DNA of 64,000 nt. It comes from Geojedonia litorea (GTDB lineage: Bacteria > Bacteroidota > Bacteroidia > Flavobacteriales > Flavobacteriaceae). The notes under the pieces are model-generated. The model had not been told where the DNA came from. It worked only from the letters and a program-made list of their open reading frames with translations, and ran no database searches. Each line of letters starts with the position of its first letter. The stretch's first letter is position 1. This document shows positions 46,501 through 56,081 of the stretch, piece after piece. The position numbers were made by a program, and so were the translations under genes. The stretch covers positions 620,001 through 684,000 of the forward strand of contig NZ_JBHSGP010000014.1 in NCBI RefSeq assembly GCF_042654525.1, given 5' to 3'.

Positions 46501-49500
46501 AGCAATAATGGTTAATGTTGCTGTGTTTACGCTATTATCAGCAGCACAAGCAAATGGAGTTACTGTTGCTGTGGCGTTCACAGCAGCAGGATCCACAATA
46601 GTGATAAATTGCGAGTTCATGCAGTTTCTGCCAGATGTGACAGTTATCGTATAATTTCCAGCAGATAGGTTGTTGAATAATGGGTTATTTTGAGTTATGA
46701 TTGTTGAACCATCGTCTAACATATAGGTATATGGGGGATTGTCATTTGAAGCATCTAAAAGAACCTCTATATAACCATCTCCACCTCCATTACAAGAAAC
46801 ATCTTGAGTATTTAACGTAAACACGACTGGTGTTGCTAATTCCAATGAAATAGGGGCTAGTGATGTACATGAACTTACAGCATCGGTAATTTCAACAAAA
46901 TAATCACCTGAAGGAAGACCGGTAAAGTCACTTCCCGAAATCACATAAGGTGTAGGGTTCATAGAACTATCAAGCAGAGAAAAAGTATAGCTTCCGCTTC
47001 CTCCAGAAGGATTAACGGTAATTGTTCCATCATTGTCGGTACATGAAGGTTGCGCTGCAACAGTTGCAAGCACAGTTAATAGTGGATAAATAACCAGAGT
47101 ATCTTGAGCCGTACAACCATTGCCATCACGAATAGTAACTGTATAAGTACCAGGAGCCGAAACCGTAAATGTTGGGCTTGACTGATAACCATTGCCAATA
47201 CTATAGCTTACAGGAGCAATCATGCCGGCGCCGGGTGTTACAGTAAAAGTATATGATGTGCCATTTGAACTACACTGATCATCTGCAAAAGGAGGCAGGG
47301 TTAAGGATGGCGGAGTGTCGGCGGCAATTGTAACATCAATAAAAGTTTCACAACCGTTAGCGTCTTGAGCGTACACGTCCCAGTTGGTATTAATTGACGG
47401 ATCCAACGAAGCAAAATTGTTGTTAGAGTAATCGCCAATAACAGGGATAACGCTATCTTCAACAAAAGCAAATGTATAAGGCGGCGTTCCACCAAAAGCA
47501 TTCACAACAACTTGGGCTCCAGAATTACAGTTTGCATTGGTATTTGAAACCTCTATCAATCCTAAAACCTGTAAAGGCTCTGTAATACTAAAAGAAATTG
47601 TTGCAGAACATGTTGTTCCAGAATTTTCTTCAACTAAGAGCACATAATCACCAGGAGGCAATCCATTTATCGTACCTGAAACGGGACCACCTAAAGGACC
47701 AGTTAGTGTTCCGCTAAAACCAGGAACTATGGTATTGTTTGAGGCATATAGCACATCATAATTTATATCAGTTACAGTTGCATCATAACCACTAACCGTA
47801 AAGTCAATACTTCCGTTACTTGCGCCATTACAATCTACATTGGTTGTGCTATCTAGGGTTACTGCAATAGCAGATGGACTAGCAACAAATTGGTTATCTA
47901 AATAGGCAGAACATCCAGAAGCATCTATTACTTCAAAAATATATGTGATTCCGGGAGTTAACCCTGTAAATGTAGCTACATTTCCAACTACGGTAGTAGG
48001 AGGGGTTCCTGAACCATAAATACTAAAAGTGTAAGGTGCTGTTCCTCCAGTTACTGTTATTTCCATGGTTCCTCCTGAAATACAATCTGAAGCTATGACT
48101 TGCCCTGTTAAATTTAAAAATGGAGGCGACTCAACCTGTGTTCTTGGAGAACGGAAATCACAATTATTACTATCAATAATAACTACGTAGTAGTAGCCAT
48201 ATCCTAGATTAAGAAATGAATGTGAGGTTGCTGTAGTCACACCAAAACTATCAATTAAAATGTTACTGCTATCATATAAATAATAATTGTAAGGCGCAGT
48301 ACCTGTACCTGTTAAGGTAACATCTATAGATCCACCAACTGTGCCACCAGGACCACAAGTAGTTGGGTTTGCAGTTAATGAAGCTGTTAAGGCGTTAGGT
48401 TCGGTAATGGTTACAGTATCTGAAAACACACAAAGCTTACTATCTCTGATGGTGTAATTATAAGATCCAGCAGTAAGGTTTCCGTAGGTGGTTTGAGAGC
48501 TATAAGACCCTCCATTGAAACTCACTTGATAAGGAGGTGTTCCAAAATTCGGATCTATAGTTATACTTACAACGCCGTTTGCATCACCATTACACTGTAC
48601 GTTTGTCGCAGTTGCGGCAGCAGAAGGATTAGTAATAGGGTTGATGGTAATAACATTTGTTAAAGCTTGACATCCTTCAACATCTGTTACCAGAAACTGA
48701 TAGTTTCCGGGTGTTGATGTAAAGTATGGTAAAGTCACAGTCGAAAATGCGCCTCCATTAAATGACACTTGATATGTATAAGGTGCAGTTCCACCATTAA
48801 CAGTTACGTTCATTTCTGCGTCTGGTGATGCAGAACAGTCTAAATCTTTAACTAATTGAGCAGTTGCACTAATTTGATCTGCAATAGTAATAGTGTTAGA
48901 TGTAGCTGTACATCCATTAGCATCTAAAACGGTTACTATGTAACTTCCTGAAGCGGTTATATTGAATATATTAGAGTTTTGATAGGCACTTCCGTTTAAA
49001 CTATATTGCAATGGCGCCACACCACTTCCTGTAGCGGTGATTGTGATAATTGATCCATCAATACAAACAGAATTTGCAGCAATTGTTACTGATGGATTAA
49101 TAGCGGGATCAATTGTATGCGGTTTTGTAACGACACAACCATTGGCGTCTTGAACATAAATAATGTAGTCTCCAGCATTTAAATTATCAAAAACATTGCT
49201 TCCTTGATATGGGCGAACAATGGTTGAGGTTGTAGCATTTTCTAATTGATAAGTATAACCACCCCATCCTCCAGTTGCATTTACAACTATTCTGGCAAGA
49301 CTGTTACAGTCAATAAGCGTAGCTGTAAAGGTAAAATCCAAGACACTTGGCGGCTCACTAACACTAATTATAGCCGTATCAGTACAATTGGTAGTATCAT
49401 CTGTTACGTTTATAGTATAAGTATCAGCGCTTAAGTTGTTTAATGAAATTGTAGCAGCACTAACAATAGTACCATTATTTACAATGGCGCTAGACGAGTT

Positions 49501-52500
49501 TTGTACTGTATAAGTGTATGTTGACACAAAGCCGGAAACCGCAAAATTTATCGATCCATTATTATCTCCAAAACAGGTGATATTGCTTATTAATTGACCA
49601 TTTACCCGAATTTGAGGAATCGTATTTATGGTGTAATTTTCAGTGATATTACAACCTTTATCGTCAGTGACTAAAAACGTATAAGTACCTGGCCCCAAGT
49701 TAGTAAATACATTATTATTGCCATTGTTAATAGCATTGGCAGCAGGGGCAATAATCTCATAAACGAAAGGCGTGTTTCCACCAACCACGTTAACAGTAAT
49801 GTCAGAGGTTAATGCTGGACAGGTTAAAGGAGTTGCGCTGAATGTTAAATCCGTTGGCGGATTAAGAGCATCCAGTGTCATTGGGTCTGTTACAATTGTG
49901 CATCCATTGGCATCGCGAACAGTTACTGTGTATGTACCGTTTGTTAATCCGCTAAATACGGTATTTGTTGAAAAGTTTATACCATCGATACTGTATTCAT
50001 AAGGTGGTGTTCCTCCAGAAACAGATCCAGATATGACTTGTATTTCACCATCGTTAAGACAAGTATAGGGCTGTGTTATTTCGGCATCTCCAAACAATTC
50101 GGGTGCCGGAGCGATTGTTATGGTCTCTGGATAAGGACAGGAATAACCTGCTTTTGTGGCCCTAATAAGAACCGTGTAAGTACCAGGAGGTAAATTAGTA
50201 AATGTATTTGGATTTCTATAAGTATTACCACCATCAATACTAAAATCAACATTATAACCCTTTCCATCGGTAACATTAATAGTAATTGACCCATCGTTTG
50301 CACCAAAACAACTTTCGTCTGTTGAAGAAATAGAGTATTCAACTGCAGGCTCTAAAATTATGGTGACTTCATTTGAAAAGGCAAAACAGTTAAATCGATC
50401 TACAACAACAAACACATAATCTCCCGGATCCCAAATATCAAAAATTGAACTCGTTTGAAAAGCAGAAGCAGGTAAATCACTAACATTAGTAACTCCTGGA
50501 TGAAAAATTGCGCCATTATAAGTCCAAATAGCGAATTGGTAAGGAGGCTTGCCTCCCGATGGGTTTACTAAAATATTACCCTCTCTACAAGTAATATGCT
50601 GTGAAACCCTTGCTGTTAAGGCTAGGTTTGAATCATTTAAAATTTCAACTTGACGCGTAAGGATACAACCATCATCTGTTCTTAAAGTCACATCATATAT
50701 CCCTGCTGTTAGATTTGTAAAGGTGTAGTCGTTATTGTTAGTTGGGCCATAAGTGTCTATGGTTGTTCCATTTCTACTTATTTCGTAATAGTATTGGGGC
50801 AGAACATCTATACCTTGTACACGTATGCTTCCCAATACATTACACGATTGATTGGTAACAATGGTATTCATTTGGAAATTTCGTTCACGAATACCAATAT
50901 CAGGAATTGAAAATTGACAAGCCCCAGCACCTACATTGATTTGTCTGATGTTTACAGTATAAATTCCAGCATTTGGAATAGTAAAGAACGAACTTGTTTG
51001 ATAGTCTATCAAAATAGCCCCAGTCACTTGATTTACCAATTGGAATTCGTAACCGGTTGGTACGTTTGTTATTAAAATTTCTCCAGGAGAGTTACAAACT
51101 ATATCCTTTTTTTGGTAACCCGGATTTAATAAGTTTTCGTAAACATTAAAATAAAAACGACTAAAGCAGCCATTTTGATAATAAACCACAATACGATATT
51201 GTCCGGCTGTTGTAGCATCAAAACTATCTAAAGTAGAAAGTGTTGTCCAACTGCAACTACTATCTTTATTTGCACAATCATCATTTCCAATTGCAGCACA
51301 GCTGTTTTCATCGAGCACTTGCCATTCAATGCTTTGGGCATTTGTAATATCAGTATCTATAAATCTGCTATCATTAACACCGCATAGGAATATTTTTGGA
51401 AGCTCGTCACCGTCATTTGGACAAATAACAACTTCATCGGCATATGGAATAACAGGATTTGAAGTCGTATCGGTAAAGTTGGTTACTACTACAGTTTCAT
51501 CAAAACTTTGACAAGGCGCAGAGCCGCTTTTAGTTACAATATAAGTTCCGGCCGTAGCGACAGTAATAGTTTGGGTGTTTCCTATAACATTACCGCTACT
51601 GTCTCGCCACTCATAGGTATCATAGCCGCTACCAGCAGTAATTTGTGCACCACTTCCGCATAAAGCTACAGTTTGTACAAAGTCACATTCATCTAAACCA
51701 ATCAAAAAGTTGGTTGAACCTGGCACTCCAAATCCGCAAATATCAAAATCAGATAAACTTGGGTCATCTGTAATTTGATTTGAATTTAATACTCCACGAT
51801 AGGTTGAATACGCTAAATTTTGAATTATATTAGAACAGGCATCTCGTAAATCGCTACAGGTTTCAACAATCTGCATCCTTATACGTATTTCGGCTAGAGG
51901 ATCACCTGCTTCAACCAATTCATCAGGAATTGATAGTGTGATTTGATGCAGAACAGGATCATAAACATATGTTACACCTGGTGGTAGCTGTAATAAACTT
52001 TCAATAAAAATAGTATTGTTAGGAAAAACGTCTCTAATGGTATAGTTAGTAGCGTCATCGTTACCGATGTTTTCAAAATTCAAAACATATTCAATCTGCT
52101 GTCCTAAAGTTACATTTTGATTGGCAATATCATTTCCAGCCAAATCCTCTACGTTTTTATATAGAATGATTTTTGGTTCAATAATTTCTACATCAAGTGC
52201 ATTTAGAAACACAAAATATTGATCTCCTGTACTACTTGCGCGTAGAGTAGCTCCTGTTTCATCATTAGGAATTACCGAATTGAAGGGGTTTTGTATATCA
52301 AATTGATCAACATCAAAACCAAGAGTGTTCACACTATTTGGGTTACGATTGGTTTGTACGGTATGGTTAAATGTGATATTGCTATCAAAAAAATTATTTC
52401 TAAAATTTGGTTGTGTGGCCGTATTTGTACCCAATGTTGTAAAAACTGCATTGCTATTTGCTCTAATAGATAATTGGTCACCAGTAATTCGATTATCTCC

Positions 52501-53361
52501 CTCTAATGTTGCACTCAAGAATTTTGCTCTTACAGGAAAAGGAGCAGGGAGTGTAATAAATCCGTTGTAATCAATGTCGGTTGTATTGCCTGCGGCAACA
52601 CCTGCAAAACCATCAAATGATGTGATATATTTTCCGGGATAGGAAGGGTTTTCAAACACGACTACCATAGTCCAACCGCCAGAAACACCGCTATCTACAT
52701 AACCTTCACTCGCTCTTATATTCCCTACAAAATAATTACCTTCAGGATTAGCCAAGGCAGTAACCAAATCTGTGACGTCTGCATAACAAGCATATGGACT
52801 TGTTGCGCCAAAATCTACGTCTCCAAAACCATCATAGATAAGGTCGTCAGCAGTAATATCAACATAATTACCACCTGGCACTCTAAATTTAATTTGATTA
52901 AAATCTGAATTTCTTCCACTTGAGCTGTCATCCCCAACATTATATTGGTAGTTTGCAGCCCAGTATAGTCCGGCATATCGCACTCTAGAACAGGAAATAT
53001 CAGGTATCGTTAATGATGCGCTACTTGAACTAAAAGTTGAGGCGTCTCCATCGATATCTATATACTGCATATATAAACAGTCGTTGTACAATGATGTACT
53101 TCCTAAAGTATTGTATTCAGTATTTGGTAATTCACTATCACTTAAATTAGGATCGCAATAACTATGAGTATTTAACCCGTGATCAACAGTATTTCTATTT
53201 ACAATATTATTTGCAATAAAAAGAAGATCCCCTCTAATATTGTTTTGGTATCTTACTTCAAATGCTTCTTTTATTTGAGCTGTTACTGAAAACGATCCAC
53301 AAATTAAAATAAGCAGTACAAGTAAATGTTTTTGGGCTGTATGTAGGTAGGTTGATGTCAT
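43600..53361 (-). CDS. Giant SprB-like T9SS type B protein with about 29 tandem repeats
   Basis: A 3253-residue secreted protein. Signal peptide in residues 1-29; a long N-terminal non-repeat region (to about 580) that includes a DUF11-like domain near 415-535 (VTLGQQIEYVLNFENIGND); then about 29 repeats of 75-90 residues from about 750 to 3160; then a T9SS type B C-terminal domain (IPNFFTPDGDGNNDTWAPC... YGRVVARLNRVESWDGRYNG). Repeats share xxxxCxGxxDGxIxVxxxGGxxPYxYxL, LxAGxYxVxVxDxNGC. Nearly all repeats have one Cys early and one late. The start is the ATG at 53361 because the longer GTG frame overlaps the preceding gene. It is likely a surface filament or adhesin of SprB type that supports gliding or attachment. 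Confidence 0.92.
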   Translation of the reverse strand: MTSTYLHTAQKHLLVLLILICGSFSVTAQIKEAFEVRYQNNIRGDLLFIANNIVNRNTVDHGLNTHSYCDPNLSDSELPNTEYNTLGSTSLYNDCLYMQYIDIDGDASTFSSSSASLTIPDISCSRVRYAGLYWAANYQYNVGDDSSSGRNSDFNQIKFRVPGGNYVDITADDLIYDGFGDVDFGATSPYACYADVTDLVTALANPEGNYFVGNIRASEGYVDSGVSGGWTMVVVFENPSYPGKYITSFDGFAGVAAGNTTDIDYNGFITLPAPFPVRAKFLSATLEGDNRITGDQLSIRANSNAVFTTLGTNTATQPNFRNNFFDSNITFNHTVQTNRNPNSVNTLGFDVDQFDIQNPFNSVIPNDETGATLRASSTGDQYFVFLNALDVEIIEPKIILYKNVEDLAGNDIANQNVTLGQQIEYVLNFENIGNDDATNYTIRDVFPNNTIFIESLLQLPPGVTYVYDPVLHQITLSIPDELVEAGDPLAEIRIRMQIVETCSDLRDACSNIIQNLAYSTYRGVLNSNQITDDPSLSDFDICGFGVPGSTNFLIGLDECDFVQTVALCGSGAQITAGSGYDTYEWRDSSGNVIGNTQTITVATAGTYIVTKSGSAPCQSFDETVVVTNFTDTTSNPVIPYADEVVICPNDGDELPKIFLCGVNDSRFIDTDITNAQSIEWQVLDENSCAAIGNDDCANKDSSCSWTTLSTLDSFDATTAGQYRIVVYYQNGCFSRFYFNVYENLLNPGYQKKDIVCNSPGEILITNVPTGYEFQLVNQVTGAILIDYQTSSFFTIPNAGIYTVNIRQINVGAGACQFSIPDIGIRERNFQMNTIVTNQSCNVLGSIRVQGIDVLPQYYYEISRNGTTIDTYGPTNNNDYTFTNLTAGIYDVTLRTDDGCILTRQVEILNDSNLALTARVSQHITCREGNILVNPSGGKPPYQFAIWTYNGAIFHPGVTNVSDLPASAFQTSSIFDIWDPGDYVFVVVDRFNCFAFSNEVTIILEPAVEYSISSTDESCFGANDGSITINVTDGKGYNVDFSIDGGNTYRNPNTFTNLPPGTYTVLIRATKAGYSCPYPETITIAPAPELFGDAEITQPYTCLNDGEIQVISGSVSGGTPPYEYSIDGINFSTNTVFSGLTNGTYTVTVRDANGCTIVTDPMTLDALNPPTDLTFSATPLTCPALTSDITVNVVGGNTPFVYEIIAPAANAINNGNNNVFTNLGPGTYTFLVTDDKGCNITENYTINTIPQIRVNGQLISNITCFGDNNGSINFAVSGFVSTYTYTVQNSSSAIVNNGTIVSAATISLNNLSADTYTINVTDDTTNCTDTAIISVSEPPSVLDFTFTATLIDCNSLARIVVNATGGWGGYTYQLENATTSTIVRPYQGSNVFDNLNAGDYIIYVQDANGCVVTKPHTIDPAINPSVTIAANSVCIDGSIITITATGSGVAPLQYSLNGSAYQNSNIFNITASGSYIVTVLDANGCTATSNTITIADQISATAQLVKDLDCSASPDAEMNVTVNGGTAPYTYQVSFNGGAFSTVTLPYFTSTPGNYQFLVTDVEGCQALTNVITINPITNPSAAATATNVQCNGDANGVVSITIDPNFGTPPYQVSFNGGSYSSQTTYGNLTAGSYNYTIRDSKLCVFSDTVTITEPNALTASLTANPTTCGPGGTVGGSIDVTLTGTGTAPYNYYLYDSSNILIDSFGVTTATSHSFLNLGYGYYYVVIIDSNNCDFRSPRTQVESPPFLNLTGQVIASDCISGGTMEITVTGGTAPYTFSIYGSGTPPTTVVGNVATFTGLTPGITYIFEVIDASGCSAYLDNQFVASPSAIAVTLDSTTNVDCNGASNGSIDFTVSGYDATVTDINYDVLYASNNTIVPGFSGTLTGPLGGPVSGTINGLPPGDYVLLVEENSGTTCSATISFSITEPLQVLGLIEVSNTNANCNSGAQVVVNAFGGTPPYTFAFVEDSVIPVIGDYSNNNFASLDPSINTNWDVYAQDANGCETFIDVTIAADTPPSLTLPPFADDQCSSNGTSYTFTVTPGAGMIAPVSYSIGNGYQSSPTFTVSAPGTYTVTIRDGNGCTAQDTLVIYPLLTVLATVAAQPSCTDNDGTITVNPSGGSGSYTFSLLDSSMNPTPYVISGSDFTGLPSGDYFVEITDAVSSCTSLAPISLELATPVVFTLNTQDVSCNGGGDGYIEVLLDASNDNPPYTYMLDDGSTIITQNNPLFNNLSAGNYTITVTSGRNCMNSQFITIVDPAAVNATATVTPFACAADNSVNTATLTIIATDGTPGYLYSIDGVSFFTSNTFDIIDTGVNQTITYTVRDSNSCEFSDVVTINTLIPITTNITVDNPVSCTSGEVITITASGGTGDFTFEILPAGSQATQTGTSATFTLPLISDYTIRVTDNTTGCYVDANHTVNPYPLIDVVASVATPVNCFGDTTGEIAVNITNYSGPYTYDLIDSSGATSSSGSGDTSTALIITNVPAGIYTVNITQTNSPFCTESSNAVTVTSPDSAVAVALNTAAEVTCNNDGGALTAIGSGGTLPYEYELVNTTTSQTIQSFGSNNSFENLPSGDYLVTIRDANGCTSTASATLTQPVPISASISATPTSLLCYGDTNASVSAINVTGGQGVYLYILNYADGATAGPQQSNVFNNLGAGTYSITISDGLNCDFTTPTVTITEPTQIVPTLIQLSGLTCTSDGSLQLSAIGGTPPYQYSSDGINYIGSFNPSITISPVSQGAYQYYVRDANGCEASISNQVTIDPVDPLTINIDLTNAVINCTGDATAVIVASASGGLGNYTYELLDSPTAITPLQGPQTTGTFTDYPAGTYYVRVVSGDCLEVSAPITIIDPQPLVIDTQSVTNVNCLGQDDGTITVEASGGNGIIKYAISPNLDQFDTVNTFTDLAPGSYEVIVQDENGCYIDLIFDIVEPSPLNASAITIVSETCAGDNDAFIEVEVTGGTAPYFTSLNTQDDTNFVQDQFAFSNLPGGQTHVIFVRDSGGCDAYVIVDVPATANVDAALEIENLCVNNSSTNSVTVVLDDPNLTGVTYALDNGTPQSQNVFNDLISGDHFIEVIHTSGCSKIYDFNIQAYEPLVLTLAETNINEITAVATGGAGDYEFFFNNISTGSDNVYRIGQTGTYNVRVVDALGCEAVASIYVEFVDICIPNFFTPDGDGNNDTWAPCNAYGFPNIITKIYDRYGRVVARLNRVESWDGRYNGNELPTGDYWYVITLNQSNDRREFVGHFTLYR
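43860..51150 (-). repeat. About 29 tandem SprB-type coding repeats of 225-270 bp
   Basis: The translated frame repeats the unit about 29 times. The copies are strongly diverged at DNA level, so this is a protein-level repeat array and not a recent DNA amplification. Boundaries are approximate. Confidence 0.8.
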
Positions 53362-53366
53362 GATGA

Positions 53367-56078
53367 TCAGGGCTCTAGAATGTTCATTATCCACATATCT
53401 TCATAATATTGACGCTCGAGGTTGGAATGGTATAACTGCAAAGCTGCATTCCACGTTTCAGTTTTTTTTAGATACACATAACGATAATTGTTTTTTGGGT
53501 TTAAAAAGGATTTAGGATCTAAACCTTTATTTTTCAAATGGCTAATAAAAGAGTCTGCGTTTTCAGATTCAGAAAATACATTAGCAATAATATAATAACC
53601 TGGTTCTATTGAATGTATTTTGTCAGTAACTACTTTTGGCGCTCTTGCACCTTTATTTGATAAAGTTACATAGGTGCTGTTTTCGGAACTTAAACCAGAG
53701 GTAGAACCAATGTTATTTAATTGGGATATCGACTTATTTTGGTTCTCACTTGTGTCTCCGTTATCTACATTCATAATCCACATATCATCATGATAAACAC
53801 CATTAAATTTGGATTTATGGGCACTTATGGCTTCTTGCCATGTATCGAAACGTTGTAAATACACATATTTCCAGTTGTTTTTTGGGTTTAGGAAGTGATT
53901 TGCAGGCACACCTTTTTTAGTTAAATCCTTTACAAACTTGTTAAAGAATCGTTCTGTTCCGAAAACATTGGTAATTAAATAATAGCCGCTTCTTACACCA
54001 CTTACATTACTAATTGAAGCGCTTTTAATATTATTTTTCTTAAGCTCTTTTTTATAAAGCTCATCGCTTTCTTTTTTTGCAGAAGTAGTAATCGTTTCTT
54101 TGCTTAAAATGTTGGTTTTTAAGTTTTTAGAAATAACTGTGTTTGCGTCATCTTTTTCAATGGGTTGATTAAACGCTGCTTCTTTTGAGGTGTTTTTGTT
54201 CTGTTCTTGAATGCCTTTTTGCTCAACTAAAGTTTGAGCGACCTTTCTTGTTGGTTTGTTCTGATTGTAAGCGTATTCTGAATTACCATCACCATTATCG
54301 ACGTTCATGATCCACATATCATCAGCATAAGCACCATTAAATTTAGATTTATGTGCTGCAACTGCATCTTGCCAAGTGTCGTAGCGCTGTAAATAAACGT
54401 AATTCCATTTGTTGTTCGGATTTACAAAAGAATTTGGATCAATACCATCATTTGAAAGTCTCTTCATAAACTTATTGAAGTATGCTTCAGTTCCAAAAAC
54501 GTTCACAATTAGATAATAACCACTTTCAACTCCCTTAATGTTAAATAATGACTCGCTTTTAATATTGTTTTTTTGTATTTCCTTTTTAATCAGGTCATGA
54601 CTAGCTTTAACTTTCGTGCTACTTACAGATGTTGTATTTGAAATGTTAGCCTCTGTTACTATCTCTTTTTTCGGTGAAACCGGTTGAGGTGTGGTACTTA
54701 AGGCTAATTTTTCCTCATTTATTTGTTTAGATGAGCCTTTCAAATTAGTATTATCCTGTGACGTTGCATTGTTTTGTGAAGGATTCTCTTCAGAAGTGCG
54801 CTTTACCAACTGCATTAAATGAAGAAAACGACGCTCTAAATCAGCAACTCTAGCTTTTTCTATTGAATCTTGGGTAAACAATAGCTCATCAATGAGCATA
54901 TTAGCCTCTTCAAGATCTTTTTTAAGTTGTTCAATTTCTGCATCTTTAGCCAATAAAATGGGCTTTTGTTTTTTATTGAACGCCTTGTATTCATTAGGGT
55001 TTATAGAAATATTGCTTGTTGTTTTATTTTCAGCATTTTCTTTTTCATTGGTTAGGGTTGTATCATTTTTATTTGATTTTTCTTCAGAATTTTGATCTAC
55101 CAATGAATTTTCAATTGTGTCAATAGAATCAAAGCCGTCATCCATTATAACCATTTGATCGGTTAAGTTTGGTTCAAACGAATAAGCAAATGAGATTTCG
55201 TGCGTTGGCCCTAGATTTTCTGTGGCACTATTTAAACCTCTCTCATAGGTATATCCTAGAGATATTCTTCTGTTAAGGTTAAACCCTACACCAATTGATA
55301 CACCATAGTAATCATCAAAGCCACCTTGAACCCAACCTAATTTAGGAAGATCTAAAATTAAACTTCCACTTAAATTAACATCTATTTCGGGCTGTTTTCT
55401 AGCTCTTGCCAAAAGCATTAATCGCCCATCTTGTAATAAACCATCACTATCTTTAAGTTGTTTAGTGTATTGCAAATGGCCAGAGAATGTTTTTTCAGAA
55501 AAACTAGTCAATGATTTACTTGTTTTTAGGTTGTAATCAAATAGGTTTTCGGCATAAAACCCAATATCAAAATTACCAATAGCCAGATTAAACCCAGGCT
55601 GTACTCCCAACAACGAATTTCCCTCAAGTTCAGCTAATCTTGGATCAGGAGTAGTTGTCACCGATTGATTTTGATCGAAACCACTTTTATAATAGGATAA
55701 GTTGAAACCCATTGTAAACACTGTGTTATCAGAAAACCGAATACCATAAGCATAATTTGCAAGAACCCCAAAGTTTGAGATTGTACCAAAACTCTGGTGA
55801 TATAAACTTAAGCCTAATCCAGTTCGGTCACCTATTCGGCCTGAATAACTCAATAAATAAGTATTGAAAGCATCTTCATATTGTATCCATTGATTTCTGT
55901 GGTATACATTTATATAAGATTTGTTTTCTCTCACCGTTGAAAACGTTGGGTTGATCATAAACCTATTAAATTTCAGCATATTTTGAGCTGGAATTTCAAG
56001 CGAAACATAAGGGTCATCTTGAGCGCTGAGGTGCCCAACAGAAAAAACTAGAAGAAAAAAGAAAGTAATTTTTTTCAT
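53367..56078 (-). CDS. PorP/SprF protein fused to three SPOR-like domains
   Basis: A 903-residue fusion. Residues 1-20 are a signal peptide; residues 20-310 are a PorP/SprF barrel (LEIPAQNMLKFNRFMINPTF, GIGDRTGLGLSLYHQSFG-like strands, SLGYTYERGLNSATENLGP, YSFEPNL). Residues 320-500 form a low-complexity linker with a coiled coil near 375-425 (DAEIEQLKKDLEEANMLIDE). Three SPOR-like units then follow at about 515-595, 693-772 and 820-903, each reading GYYLIxNVFGTE...FxKxL...G, a YVYLQRxDTW strand, AHKSKFNG and a closing DDMWIMNV. SPOR domains usually bind denuded peptidoglycan. The protein thus may combine PorP barrel and cell-wall anchor. It sits 5 bases before the giant cargo gene and 3 bases after the Ig-like cargo gene. 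Confidence 0.88.
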   Translation of the reverse strand: MKKITFFFLLVFSVGHLSAQDDPYVSLEIPAQNMLKFNRFMINPTFSTVRENKSYINVYHRNQWIQYEDAFNTYLLSYSGRIGDRTGLGLSLYHQSFGTISNFGVLANYAYGIRFSDNTVFTMGFNLSYYKSGFDQNQSVTTTPDPRLAELEGNSLLGVQPGFNLAIGNFDIGFYAENLFDYNLKTSKSLTSFSEKTFSGHLQYTKQLKDSDGLLQDGRLMLLARARKQPEIDVNLSGSLILDLPKLGWVQGGFDDYYGVSIGVGFNLNRRISLGYTYERGLNSATENLGPTHEISFAYSFEPNLTDQMVIMDDGFDSIDTIENSLVDQNSEEKSNKNDTTLTNEKENAENKTTSNISINPNEYKAFNKKQKPILLAKDAEIEQLKKDLEEANMLIDELLFTQDSIEKARVADLERRFLHLMQLVKRTSEENPSQNNATSQDNTNLKGSSKQINEEKLALSTTPQPVSPKKEIVTEANISNTTSVSSTKVKASHDLIKKEIQKNNIKSESLFNIKGVESGYYLIVNVFGTEAYFNKFMKRLSNDGIDPNSFVNPNNKWNYVYLQRYDTWQDAVAAHKSKFNGAYADDMWIMNVDNGDGNSEYAYNQNKPTRKVAQTLVEQKGIQEQNKNTSKEAAFNQPIEKDDANTVISKNLKTNILSKETITTSAKKESDELYKKELKKNNIKSASISNVSGVRSGYYLITNVFGTERFFNKFVKDLTKKGVPANHFLNPKNNWKYVYLQRFDTWQEAISAHKSKFNGVYHDDMWIMNVDNGDTSENQNKSISQLNNIGSTSGLSSENSTYVTLSNKGARAPKVVTDKIHSIEPGYYIIANVFSESENADSFISHLKNKGLDPKSFLNPKNNYRYVYLKKTETWNAALQLYHSNLERQYYEDMWIMNILEP

Positions 56079-56081
56079 ACG

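Noticed and set aside
43860..51150. Regular repeats that could suggest a CRISPR array or DNA minisatellite
   Set aside because: The periodicity is in the protein (75-90 residue units); the DNA copies are strongly diverged and lie inside one open frame.
46430..52570. Several 60-81 residue plus-strand frames inside the giant gene
   Set aside because: They lie antisense to a well-supported 3253-residue gene, have no ribosome-binding context or family pattern, and are expected in a long repetitive gene.
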